Positions 1 through 6,166 are shown, numbered from the stretch's first letter. The stretch: DNA of 13,578 nt from an uncultured Bacilli bacterium (GCA_949025205.1 CARMXJ010000037.1:1-13578); one strand, 5' to 3'. The notes: generated from the letters alone by a model not told the origin. Program-made: numbers and translations.

Positions 1-1
1 T

Positions 2-118
2 AATTTTCAACCTGTTGGATTTGGTTTACTTCTTACACTTTTATAGTACCAAATAGAGATAGTAAAAGAATTACATAGAGATAAAGCTATTGAAGTTTTA
101 AAAGTGAGAGGAGAATAA
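2..118 (+). pseudogene. C-terminal remnant of a gene broken by an in-frame TAG
   Basis: The reading frame enters from the left edge as NFQPVGFGLLLTLL, meets TAG at 44-46, and continues as 23 further sense codons to TAA at 116-118, two bases before the next gene. The start resembles the C-terminal NFQP..FGLLPPL motif of the tRNA methyltransferase TrmFO, and the A-I-E-V-L-K near the end is also in keeping with that family's tail. That identification is a guess from a short stretch. The TAG could be a real nonsense mutation (one step from CAG) in a decaying gene, or the stop of a slightly frameshifted copy. The upstream part lies outside the window. Confidence 0.3.
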
Positions 119-120
119 AT

Positions 121-690
121 ATGCACACACGAAGTAACGATAAAATAGAATATGAAGACGAAATAAAAAGCATGTCGCATGATGATTTTAAGGGATATTG
201 CTTAAAGGTTTCAAAAGAAATAAATGATTACTGTACTAACAATAATTTGAGAATCGATTATGTTGTTCCTATTTTACGTAGTGGTGCAGTACCTGCTGTT
301 TATATTGCAAATGAATTAAATCTAATAAAGTTTGCACCAATTCAAGTAAAAAAGATAAAACAAAATGGAATTTATGATCACATAATATTGTTAAATACTT
401 TAAAAGATTTAGATAAAAATAAAGAATTAGTATTATTGATAGTTGAGGGAACTTATAGTTCAGGAGATACTGTAAATACTGCTTTAGATGAAATAAGAAA
501 AACATTACCTAAAGCAAAAATTTTATTTTCAACAATTTGTATAAGGGGAGAAGAAAATATGCCAAAAGATATTGTAAAAGGATTTTATGGTTTTGATTTA
601 CCAAGAGAAAAACTTTTTACATATCCATGGGAAAGTGTAGATATGAAAGAAAATCATCCAGATCAAAAAATAGAAAATATTTTTTATTAA
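121..690 (+). CDS. Orphan phosphoribosyltransferase-fold protein
   Basis: This 189-residue protein looks like a type I phosphoribosyltransferase, the fold of hypoxanthine/xanthine-guanine salvage enzymes that joins a base to PRPP in the cytoplasm. What shows it: a PPi-loop-like LRSGAVPA (residues 52-59), a hydrophobic strand followed by VEGTYSSGDT (108-117) where the PRPP-binding loop normally reads V-D-D/E-x-x-x-T-G-x-T, and a late PWES (169-172) reminiscent of the PWE tail of xanthine/hypoxanthine enzymes. The PRPP loop is unusual: the second acidic residue is replaced by Gly and the T-G pair by S-G. Substrate cannot be assigned. The start has a good AGAGGAGAA ribosome binding site just upstream. 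By eye, base composition here is more A+T-rich than in the core genes to the right, in keeping with an accessory gene. Confidence 0.65.
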   Translation: MHTRSNDKIEYEDEIKSMSHDDFKGYCLKVSKEINDYCTNNNLRIDYVVPILRSGAVPAVYIANELNLIKFAPIQVKKIKQNGIYDHIILLNTLKDLDKNKELVLLIVEGTYSSGDTVNTALDEIRKTLPKAKILFSTICIRGEENMPKDIVKGFYGFDLPREKLFTYPWESVDMKENHPDQKIENIFY

Positions 691-732
691 TTAATTTTTG
701 TATTAAGTAAAAATAGTTAGGGAGAAAATCAA

Positions 733-1188
733 ATGATTGAATATAGAAAAATAGATATTACTGAAAAAGATAATTTAAAAAAATTGATTGATATAGTTTT
801 AAATGGGTTAGAAAGAAAAGAATTTTTTATTCCTTTTACTGAGGAAGAAATTAATATGATGTTTGATAGTTCTATAGCAATAACTTATGGTGCTTATGAT
901 AATAATAAACTAGTAGGAACTGCACAATTATATTTAAATGAGAATTATGTTAATGAGATAAAAGAAATATTAGAATTAAAAAATAATAAAATAGCAGAAT
1001 TAGGTGGAGCATTAGTATTGAAAGAATATAGAAATAAAGGAATAATTAAAAATCTGCTTTCAATTTTGATTAAAGAGGCAGAAAATAAAAATTATGATTA
1101 TTTAGTTGCAACAGTTCATCCAGAAAATATTGCTTCGAATAAGGCAGTTTTATCAACTAATAGACATCTTGCGAAACTAAATATCTAA
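733..1188 (+). CDS. GNAT-family N-acetyltransferase, C-terminus cut off by an insertion sequence
   Basis: The product has the layout of a GNAT acyltransferase (acetyl-CoA dependent N-acetylation, substrate unknown): an N-terminal M-I-E-Y-R strand, a central strand GTAQLYL (62-68), the AELGGALVL strand and loop of motif A (88-96) followed by YRNKG (99-103), and the late HPENIASNKAVL motif B (129-140) common in this family. The usual R/Q-x-x-G-x-G/A pyrophosphate loop is imperfect, with Ile at the last position. After Thr142 the frame runs into the inverted repeat of the neighbouring IS, so the last nine residues (NRHLAKLNI) are IS-encoded and the final strand of the fold, usually some 15-25 residues, is missing. 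It may be inactive. An AGGGAG site at 719-724 supports the start. Confidence 0.7.
   Translation: MIEYRKIDITEKDNLKKLIDIVLNGLERKEFFIPFTEEEINMMFDSSIAITYGAYDNNKLVGTAQLYLNENYVNEIKEILELKNNKIAELGGALVLKEYRNKGIIKNLLSILIKEAENKNYDYLVATVHPENIASNKAVLSTNRHLAKLNI
1161..1179 (+). repeat. Left terminal inverted repeat of the IS
   Basis: The 19 bases TAGACATCTTGCGAAACTA are the exact reverse complement of 2060-2078. The transposase stop codon lies inside this repeat (1177-1179), as does the foreign tail of the GNAT reading frame. Confidence 0.92.
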
Positions 1189-1992
1189 GCAAAAATTGTA
1201 AAGAGAACACAGGAAAAGTGCTCTAGAAATAAAAGTGTGTTTACGATTTCTATAGCGTTCTGATAAGATTCTAAAAATTTTTAATTGACTATTAACATGT
1301 TCTATTGCTATTCTTATACTGGAAATCAAATGATTCAAATCCTTATCTTGCTCGGTAAGTGGATGAAGCTTTGATTTCTTTTTTGGTGTTAAACACTTAG
1401 AAAGAATCTTATTTAAACCTTGGTATCCACTATCTGCAAGCATAGGTATTTCTTTATCCATGTTTTGGGTATCTTTAAATAAAGTAAAGTCATGAACGCT
1501 TCCTTTATCAAAGGCAACATATACAATTTTTTTAGTATCTTCTTCTATAATAAGTTGAATCTTCATAGTATGTTTTTTCTTTTTTCCAGAATAGTATTCT
1601 CTTTGTATTTCTTGGATTTTTGGCCTTTCTATCGCACATTCCATAACATCTACTATATATTCTTTAGTTTTATCAAGTTTTGTTATATCAAAATCTTCTG
1701 TCATATATTTTTCTAGTACAGATTGAGACCAAATCATCCAACGATAAGCATTGCTTTCATCAATGCCAAAATACATTCCTAGTTTTAGGAATGTATTATA
1801 ATCTCTTAAATATCCATACATTAGCAATAACACATCTGGTATTTTTAATTTTGGTGGACGACCACCATGATTATGTTTTTTATTTTGTTCTTCTTCTAAT
1901 ATCGCCACCTGAAATTCAAACACTTCTCTTTTTACTCCTACTGCTCTTTTAAATTTCGTATCATTTAATCCCTTTAATTCTTCGTACTTCAA
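1177..1992 (-). CDS. IS5-family DDE transposase
   Basis: This 271-residue transposase cuts and joins the ends of its own IS. An N-terminal helical, DNA-binding-like region with GGRPPKL (43-49) precedes a DDE_Tnp_4-like RNase H fold. The likely catalytic residues are Asp115 in VDVME, Asp187 in LADSGYQG and Glu231 in IAIEHVNSQ; the ERPK...YYSGKKKKHTMK stretch (122-144) is typical of this subgroup. It is full length and has no frameshift, so it may be active. The start is a TTG at 1992 with a GGTGA about seven bases upstream; the only nearby ATG upstream reads directly into a stop. A long hairpin lies between the right IS end and this start and could limit expression. Confidence 0.9.
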   Translation of the reverse strand: MKYEELKGLNDTKFKRAVGVKREVFEFQVAILEEEQNKKHNHGGRPPKLKIPDVLLLMYGYLRDYNTFLKLGMYFGIDESNAYRWMIWSQSVLEKYMTEDFDITKLDKTKEYIVDVMECAIERPKIQEIQREYYSGKKKKHTMKIQLIIEEDTKKIVYVAFDKGSVHDFTLFKDTQNMDKEIPMLADSGYQGLNKILSKCLTPKKKSKLHPLTEQDKDLNHLISSIRIAIEHVNSQLKIFRILSERYRNRKHTFISRALFLCSLYNFCLDI

Positions 1993-2010
1993 TTATTATT
2001 CACCATTATA

Positions 2011-2048
2011 AAAATACCATATTTTCTGCTTTTTGGATATGGTATTTT
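2011..2048 (-). promoter_or_regulatory. Hairpin ahead of the transposase gene, inside the IS
   Basis: A perfect 12-bp inverted repeat, AAAATACCATAT (2011-2022) and ATATGGTATTTT (2037-2048), encloses a 14-base loop. Read in the transposase direction the stem ends in a short T run and is followed about 20 bases later by the TTG start. Many IS carry such a structure near the 5' end to stop or mute transcription entering from the flank. That role is inferred here. Confidence 0.6.
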
Positions 2049-2058
2049 GGTTTTCCAA

Positions 2059-2106
2059 TTAGTTTCGCAAGATGTCTAATGTTTCAATAGTTTTAAATTC
2101 TAACAT
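2059..2106 (-). pseudogene. 5' stump of a minus-strand gene interrupted by the IS
   Basis: An ATG at 2106 (minus strand) follows a consensus AAGGAGG (2116-2122) at nine bases, the same arrangement as the well-formed minus-strand gene at 4141. It reads MLEFKTIET and then enters the IS inverted repeat, ending at TAA 2059-2061 after 15 codons. The start resembles the first strand of many small enzymes, including GNAT proteins, but is too short to identify. The rest of this gene is not on the other side of the IS: the left flank carries an opposite-strand GNAT gene instead. Confidence 0.5.
2060..2078 (-). repeat. Right terminal inverted repeat of the IS
   Basis: This is the exact 19-bp inverse of 1161-1179. 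It lies inside the short minus-strand reading frame that begins at 2106 and gives that frame its premature stop. Confidence 0.92.
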
Positions 2107-2155
2107 CAAAAAAGTCCTCCTTCCTAGAAAGAAAACTAAAGTCTTTTATATAAAA

Positions 2156-2189
2156 TAAAAACTCACGAACTTTAATTAGTCCGTAAGTT
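2156..2189 (-). terminator. Intrinsic terminator of the tRNA-Gly transcript
   Basis: On the minus strand an 11-bp stem pairs 2179-2189 with 2160-2170 around an 8-base loop. Two of the pairs are G-U on this strand and would be mismatches on the other, so the structure is strand-specific. A T-rich run follows. Confidence 0.7.
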
Positions 2190-2198
2190 GTTTTCAAA

Positions 2199-2273
2199 TG
2201 GAGCAAGTGAGCGGGATCGAACCGCCATCTCAACCTTGGCAAGGTCGTATACTAACCATTGTACTACACCTGC
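2199..2273 (-). tRNA. tRNA-Gly, anticodon GCC
   Basis: On the minus strand the sequence folds as a 75-base cloverleaf. The acceptor GCAGGTG pairs with CACTTGC with one G-U. The D arm is GTAC/GTAT, and the anticodon stem CGACC/GGTTG carries the loop TTGCCAA with anticodon GCC. The T loop is TTCGATC. The discriminator T is followed by an encoded CCA (2199-2201). It decodes GGC and GGT glycine codons. Confidence 0.95.
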
Positions 2274-2281
2274 GTGACTAA

Positions 2282-2310
2282 ATAATAACAAAACTAACTT
2301 TAAAATGCAA
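2282..2310 (-). promoter_or_regulatory. Promoter of tRNA-Gly
   Basis: On the minus strand TTGCAT (2305-2310) and TATTAT (2282-2287) are separated by 17 bases and sit just upstream of the tRNA 5' end at 2273. Confidence 0.65.
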
Positions 2311-2319
2311 TATGTTAAT

Positions 2320-2347
2320 TTGAAAAAATAAGAATTAATGGTATAAT
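2320..2347 (+). promoter_or_regulatory. Promoter of the 2371 gene
   Basis: TTGAAA (2320-2325), 16 bases, then a consensus TATAAT (2342-2347). It fires away from the divergent tRNA promoter ten bases to its left, and gives a leader of roughly 15-20 bases before the start codon. Confidence 0.75.
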
Positions 2348-2370
2348 GATTTAAAGTAAGAAGGGATGCA

Positions 2371-3027
2371 GTGAACATGAATAGTACAACAAAATCAAAA
2401 AAGAACAAAAAGAAAAAAATAATTCTTTGTCTATTTTTTATATTAATAATAGCAGTTGTAATAACGGGATATTTTCTTTATTTTAAAAAAGAAGATCCTG
2501 TACCAGAACCAGTAAAAGTAGAAGTATTAGATAAAATCACGGGATATGATTATAATTTAGAAGATCGGGATACTGCTCTTTATAAAGAAAAATTTTTAAA
2601 ATTAAAAGAACTTTTAGAAAACAATGAAATTGATTATGAAGAATATGCCAAAACAATAGCAGAATTATTTGTGATAGACTTATATACAATTGAAAATAAA
2701 ATAAGCAAATATGATGTTGGTGCATTAGAATTTATATATCTGGAAGAACAAGAAAAATTCAAAAATAAAGTTATAGATACTCTATATAAATTAGTAGAAG
2801 ATAATTCAACAAATACCAGAAAACAAGAGTTGCCAGTGGTTAATAATGTCGTTTTGGAAAAATTACAAGAAACAACTTATAAAAAAGGAAATAACACATT
2901 ACCTGGATACAAAGTAAAAGCAACTATTTCTTATGAAAAAGATTTAAAATACGATAAAGAAGTAAATTTAACCCTTGTAAAAGAAGAAAATAGAATATAC
3001 GTTGTAAATATTTCTCCAAACGCGTGA
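2371..3027 (+). CDS. Membrane-anchored extracytoplasmic protein of unknown function
   Basis: I do not recognise a family. The 218-residue product begins with a very basic Lys-rich stretch (8-16), then one hydrophobic segment (about 17-37) that should anchor it with the rest outside. A proline/valine-rich spacer EDPVPEPVKVEV (41-52) leads to a charged helical domain (about 55-145) and a C-terminal part with beta-like strands (about 170-215, for example YKVKATISYEK). GTG at 2371 is chosen because GAAGGG lies five bases upstream; an in-frame ATG at 2377 is the alternative. TGA is its stop. It is flanked by its own promoter and terminator, so it is probably a single-gene unit. Confidence 0.75.
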   Translation: MNMNSTTKSKKNKKKKIILCLFFILIIAVVITGYFLYFKKEDPVPEPVKVEVLDKITGYDYNLEDRDTALYKEKFLKLKELLENNEIDYEEYAKTIAELFVIDLYTIENKISKYDVGALEFIYLEEQEKFKNKVIDTLYKLVEDNSTNTRKQELPVVNNVVLEKLQETTYKKGNNTLPGYKVKATISYEKDLKYDKEVNLTLVKEENRIYVVNISPNA

Positions 3028-3031
3028 TTCC

Positions 3032-3056
3032 AAAAAAGATTGTACAATCTTTTTTT
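3032..3056 (+). terminator. Intrinsic terminator after the 2371 gene
   Basis: AAAAAAGATTG (3032-3042) pairs with CAATCTTTTTT (3045-3055) and is followed by further T residues. The symmetric A/T arms could work in both directions. The next gene's promoter overlaps it. Confidence 0.75.
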
Positions 3057-3068
3057 ATTTAGTATAAT
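3040..3068 (+). promoter_or_regulatory. Promoter of the SipW-type secreted protein gene
   Basis: A consensus TATAAT at 3063-3068 lies 26 bases before the chosen start. The base run TTGTAC at 3040-3045, spaced by 17, is the only -35 candidate and sits inside the preceding terminator stem. Confidence 0.6.
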
Positions 3069-3093
3069 GAAAAAAAGAATAGGTGGTTATTTT

Positions 3094-3765
3094 ATGAGCG
3101 ATGAAAATAGCAAATCGAGTAGAAGAAACATAACAAAAGTAATCATTTTAGTTGTATCTTTAATTGTAATTGGAGTCAGTGGAACTTATGCCTATTTTAC
3201 TATGTCATTAACAGGAGATCCTTCTGAAACAAAAGCAACAGCAGGCGTATTCAAAGTAATAAGTAGTTTAGAGGATGTAAGTGCGATTAATAATACAAGA
3301 CTTAGACTAGTTGATGCAGCAGATAAAGAGACAAAAGCAGAAAAATTAACTTTTACGGTTACGAGTCTTCCAGAATCCAATGTAGATGCACGGTATTATA
3401 TACGACTAAAAAATATAGAACTATCTAAAAATTTATATAGTCCTTATTTAAAGTGGGAAATTGCAAAGAATACCGGCGAAATTTTAGCTAGTGGTGATTT
3501 TTCACAAGCCCAAAGGGATGGAGCTGCTGCTACAAATGAAGCAGATAATGTGCTAACAAATGCAAAAGATATAGACTTAACCGCTAGTACCCAAACTACT
3601 TCCGGAAAAAATGGCTTAGTATTAACCCAAAAAACAACAGAAACGCTGGTCTTTAGAATATGGTTACAAGATGACCCCAACACAAACCAAATTGATTTAA
3701 CAAATGGAAGTTTTGCAGGTCGCTTGTTTTTAGAAGCTGTGCCTATTTCTGAGATAAACCCATAG
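3094..3765 (+). CDS. SipW-dependent-type (TasA/camelysin-like) secreted protein
   Basis: The 224-residue product has a basic N-terminus (SSRRNITK, 8-15), a hydrophobic segment (about 16-29) and then GTYAYFT (30-36). That pattern is typical of SipW-processed TasA/camelysin-like proteins, which are exported, cleaved near this point and often form surface fibres or serve as matrix proteins. The rest is a beta-rich domain with a Ser/Thr/Asn-rich insert (about 136-190) and a C-terminal FRIWLQDDPNT-like strand region common in these proteins. The start at 3094 is preferred over an upstream extension because AGGTGG lies seven bases before it and the extension would begin inside the terminator. No SipW-type signal peptidase gene is in the window. 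Confidence 0.7.
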   Translation: MSDENSKSSRRNITKVIILVVSLIVIGVSGTYAYFTMSLTGDPSETKATAGVFKVISSLEDVSAINNTRLRLVDAADKETKAEKLTFTVTSLPESNVDARYYIRLKNIELSKNLYSPYLKWEIAKNTGEILASGDFSQAQRDGAAATNEADNVLTNAKDIDLTASTQTTSGKNGLVLTQKTTETLVFRIWLQDDPNTNQIDLTNGSFAGRLFLEAVPISEINP

Positions 3766-3766
3766 C

Positions 3767-3793
3767 AAAAAAAGCACCTTAAAGTGCTTTTTT
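3767..3793. terminator. Bidirectional terminator between converging genes
   Basis: AAAAAAGCAC (3768-3777) pairs with GTGCTTTTTT (3784-3793) around CTTAAA. It ends the plus-strand gene at 3765 and overlaps the stop codon (3779-3781) of the minus-strand gene coming the other way. Confidence 0.85.
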
Positions 3794-4141
3794 ATAATCT
3801 TCAAATTCAAAAGAAGAAATACCCTTTCTTTTTAAATGAAAGTATTGCTTTTTAAAATATGTCACTAGCAATCTTTCAAGCATTGGAATGTAAGCAAGTA
3901 ATGTTGGAGTTTCATGTAATTTAATAATACTTTGTGGACTTAAAAACTGTTTTTCGTCTTGTATAACTGTCGTAAAACATTCTGGCTTAATAAACGTCAC
4001 TCCTAAATAAGATAAATGTTCCTTTTCTTTTTTAAATATGCGTAAGAAAATAGCATTTTCTATTGGTTTCTCTCTTTCAATTCTATATAATGGGGTATCT
4101 AATTCTTTAAAATTTTCAAAGTAAGAATAAATATCTTTCAT
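3779..4141 (-). CDS. Small cytoplasmic protein of unknown function
   Basis: I do not recognise this 120-residue protein. It has no signal peptide or membrane segment. It begins MKDIYSYFENF, has a probable mixed alpha/beta core (for example NAIFLRIFKK, then a YLGVTFIKP strand) and a basic helical C-terminal third (YFKKQYFHLKRKG). The start at 4141 follows a consensus AAGGAGG (4151-4157) at nine bases; a 13-residue longer version would begin upstream of that site and is unlikely. It has its own divergent promoter shared with the metal transporter gene, and ends inside a bidirectional terminator. Confidence 0.7.
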   Translation of the reverse strand: MKDIYSYFENFKELDTPLYRIEREKPIENAIFLRIFKKEKEHLSYLGVTFIKPECFTTVIQDEKQFLSPQSIIKLHETPTLLAYIPMLERLLVTYFKKQYFHLKRKGISSFEFEDYKKAL

Positions 4142-4191
4142 AAATAAAATCCTCCTTCTAAGGCTTAAAAATTCTATCATAAAATAATTTT

Positions 4192-4220
4192 ATTGTATAG
4201 TCCCTTTTTTATTATTCCAA
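4192..4220 (-). promoter_or_regulatory. Minus-strand promoter of the 3779-4141 gene
   Basis: On the minus strand TTGGAA (4215-4220) and TACAAT (4192-4197) are 17 bases apart. The site lies back to back with the plus-strand promoter at 4225-4233, so the two could compete. Confidence 0.5.
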
Positions 4221-4224
4221 AAAA

Positions 4225-4233
4225 TGCTATAAT
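4225..4233 (+). promoter_or_regulatory. Extended -10 promoter of the ZIP transporter gene
   Basis: TGCTATAAT is a consensus extended -10 element. No convincing -35 is present; the position where it would fall is a T run. It starts the ZIP-patatin transcript 25 bases before the start codon. Confidence 0.65.
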
Positions 4234-4257
4234 ACATTCATAAAAAAGGTGATACCA

Positions 4258-5019
4258 ATGGAAATAAAAGCACTCTTATTAACTCTTGTAGTGAGTCTAT
4301 TCTTCTTGATAGGCATTTTAATACCTAAACTTATTTCAAATAAAAGAAAATTAGTTTCTTTTACAACAGGTTTAACATTTATCATTATGCTTTGTCTCAT
4401 TCTTTTAGACCTTATCCCTGAAACAATAGAAGTTTTAGAACCTTTTACAAATTTAAAAAATGGTTTGTTTTTTCTCATATTTACACTACTAGGCTATTTC
4501 TCTTTAAAAATAGTAGATAGATTTGTACCAGAACATACACATGAGCATCACGAAGAAAATGATAATATAAAGGAACACGAAGAACATGCTTATCATATTG
4601 GTCTTATCACTGCAATTTCTTTAATGGTGCATAATGTTTTAGAAGGTATATCCATATACATAGCAGGAACAACGGATTTTCATTTGGGATTTTTAATGTC
4701 TTTTATGGTGGGTTGTCACAATCTTCCTTTAGGAGTAGAAGTGGCAGCGAGTATGGAACAAAACAAAAGCATTTCCAAATACATAACCCTATTTTTTCTA
4801 GTAGTCTCTAGTTTTTTAGGAGCCTTTGTACTTTTTTTATTAAACCAAAGTTTGGATGCTTTATTAGAAGGAATCCTTTTATCTTTAACGATAGGGATGT
4901 TACTTTATATAAGTCTTCAAGAACTTTTTCCAGAAATTAGAAAAAATATCCGAAACAGAGAGTTAAAAATCGGAATTGGCATAGGATTGCTATTATCTTT
5001 GGTATTATGTCTTTTCTAA
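4258..5019 (+). CDS. ZIP-family divalent metal transporter
   Basis: A 253-residue inner-membrane protein of the ZIP family (zinc, iron or manganese uptake; ZupT-like). About eight hydrophobic segments are visible. The signature TM4 motif H125-N126-x-x-E129-G130 and TM5 motif H154-N155-x-P-x-G159-x-E161 supply the metal-binding ligands, and the loop between TM3 and TM4 (93-113) carries a His/Glu-rich HTHEHHEE cluster typical of ZIP proteins. The ATG at 4258 follows AAAGGTGAT by five bases; the GTG inside that ribosome binding site (4249) is not a plausible start. The stop overlaps the start of the patatin gene, so the two are probably translated from one message. Confidence 0.9.
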   Translation: MEIKALLLTLVVSLFFLIGILIPKLISNKRKLVSFTTGLTFIIMLCLILLDLIPETIEVLEPFTNLKNGLFFLIFTLLGYFSLKIVDRFVPEHTHEHHEENDNIKEHEEHAYHIGLITAISLMVHNVLEGISIYIAGTTDFHLGFLMSFMVGCHNLPLGVEVAASMEQNKSISKYITLFFLVVSSFLGAFVLFLLNQSLDALLEGILLSLTIGMLLYISLQELFPEIRKNIRNRELKIGIGIGLLLSLVLCLF

Positions 5020-6083
5020 AAGGAAAGAAAAGAAAAGTAGGATTGGTCTTACAAGGGGGAGGTACCAGAGGTGCTTACCAAATCGGTGCTTATTATGCTT
5101 TTAAAAAAGCGCATATCAAGTTTGATGGAGTATGTGGAACGAGTATTGGTGCTTTTAATGGAGCGTTAATTGCAAGTCATCAAGAAAAAGAACTTTTAAA
5201 ATTTTGGCAAAATCTTTCTGTTTTAGAATTACTTGGATATGAAGAAGAATATATAAAGAAAAAAGAAAACAAAGAATTTGACTTATCTTACTTAAAATTA
5301 AGCATCAAAAATATAGGGAAAATCATAAAATCACGTGGAATAGAAATAAAAGGATTAGAAAACGTTTTAACAAATATTCTGGATAAAGAAGCACTTATGA
5401 ACAGCAAGATGGATTATGGCATTTGTACCATTAGAGTTCATCATTTTAAACCACTTTATATTTATAAAGAAGAAATGGAAAATAAGAAAATAAACGATTA
5501 CATTTTAGCAAGTTGTTATCTTCCCTTCTTCAAAATGGAGAAAAAGATAGATGCCCATTATTATTTAGATGGAGGATTCTATGACAATGCTCCCATAAAC
5601 ATGCTAATCAAAAAAGGATACCAAAAAATATACGTTGTGGAATTAAATCCACTTATCAACAGAAAACAAAAGCCATTAAAAGAAGTAGAAACAATTAAGA
5701 TAACCCCAAAAAGAAGTCTAGGTGGAGTAGTAAATACAGATAAAAAAAGCATACAAGAAAATATAAAGATGGGGTATTATGATACATTAAGAATCATCAA
5801 AAAATTAGACGGTTATCAATATTGTTTTAAAAACTATTCTACCTGTTTTTATAATAGAATAACTAGAAAAATAGAGAGAAAACTTTTAAATAGAGTAATG
5901 GGATTTTTCCACGTAAAAACAAAAAAAGAAGCGGTACTAAAATCTTTAGAATACATAATGGAACAAGAAGAGATAGATTTTTATAAAATTTACAATCCAT
6001 TTAAAGTAATTCGAAATTTAAAAAAAACTACAAAACAAACTCATTTCATTGCTAAATTTGTAAGACAAATAAAAAATTTTTAA
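5007..6083 (+). CDS. Patatin-like phospholipase / lipid acyl hydrolase
   Basis: A 358-residue patatin-fold serine hydrolase of the RssA/YlbK-like bacterial group, expected to release fatty acids from lipids at the cytoplasmic face. All core elements are present: oxyanion loop GGGTRG (17-22), nucleophile elbow G-T-S46-I-G (44-48), and the catalytic Asp188 in YLDGGFYDNAP. The last third (about 250-358) is a very basic helical extension that may bind acidic membrane lipids. The start overlaps the ZIP gene by 13 bases and has no clear ribosome binding site, which suggests translational coupling. The physiological substrate is unknown. No clear terminator follows. Confidence 0.88.
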   Translation: MSFLKGKKRKVGLVLQGGGTRGAYQIGAYYAFKKAHIKFDGVCGTSIGAFNGALIASHQEKELLKFWQNLSVLELLGYEEEYIKKKENKEFDLSYLKLSIKNIGKIIKSRGIEIKGLENVLTNILDKEALMNSKMDYGICTIRVHHFKPLYIYKEEMENKKINDYILASCYLPFFKMEKKIDAHYYLDGGFYDNAPINMLIKKGYQKIYVVELNPLINRKQKPLKEVETIKITPKRSLGGVVNTDKKSIQENIKMGYYDTLRIIKKLDGYQYCFKNYSTCFYNRITRKIERKLLNRVMGFFHVKTKKEAVLKSLEYIMEQEEIDFYKIYNPFKVIRNLKKTTKQTHFIAKFVRQIKNF

Positions 6084-6110
6084 GAATAAATAACTTACCA
6101 GTTATAAACA

Positions 6111-6139
6111 ATGACAAATAAAAGAAACTGTGTTATCAT
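6111..6139 (+). promoter_or_regulatory. Promoter of the YebC-family gene
   Basis: ATGACA (6111-6116), 17 bases, TATCAT (6134-6139); five of six matches to each consensus hexamer. The start codon follows 27 bases downstream with GAGGG at 6154-6158. Confidence 0.7.
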
Positions 6140-6166
6140 AAATTTATTAAAGCGAGGGATTTAATT

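Larger units (their letters stand above)
1161..2078 (-). mobile_element. Complete IS5-family-type insertion sequence, about 918 bp
   Basis: One transposase gene is enclosed by perfect 19-bp inverted repeats at 1161-1179 and 2060-2078, so both ends are intact. Size, single reading frame and repeat length fit the IS5 family, ISL2/IS1031-like subgroups (family knowledge). A CTAA tetranucleotide at both edges (1157-1160 and 2076-2079), or the terminal TA on each side, are the only candidates for a target duplication; the exact boundary cannot be fixed from one copy. Left of it lies a 3'-truncated GNAT gene, right of it the start of a different minus-strand gene. Confidence 0.88.

Noticed and set aside
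44..46. Recoding of TAG as a sense codon
   Set aside because: Other genes here use TAG as a normal stop (for example the SipW-type protein gene at 3763-3765 and enolase at 12694-12696), so a broken gene is the simpler reading.
1492..1952. Plus-strand open frames antisense to the transposase
   Set aside because: Low-complexity Phe/Ile/Leu-rich shadow frames in A+T-rich DNA without start signals.
3025..3027. TGA read as tryptophan, as in Mycoplasma
   Set aside because: TGA ends the 2371 gene just before a terminator, all clear Trp residues are TGG, and reading through would enter the terminator stem.
4249..4257. GTG start of the ZIP transporter
   Set aside because: It lies inside the AAAGGTGAT ribosome binding site of the ATG at 4258.
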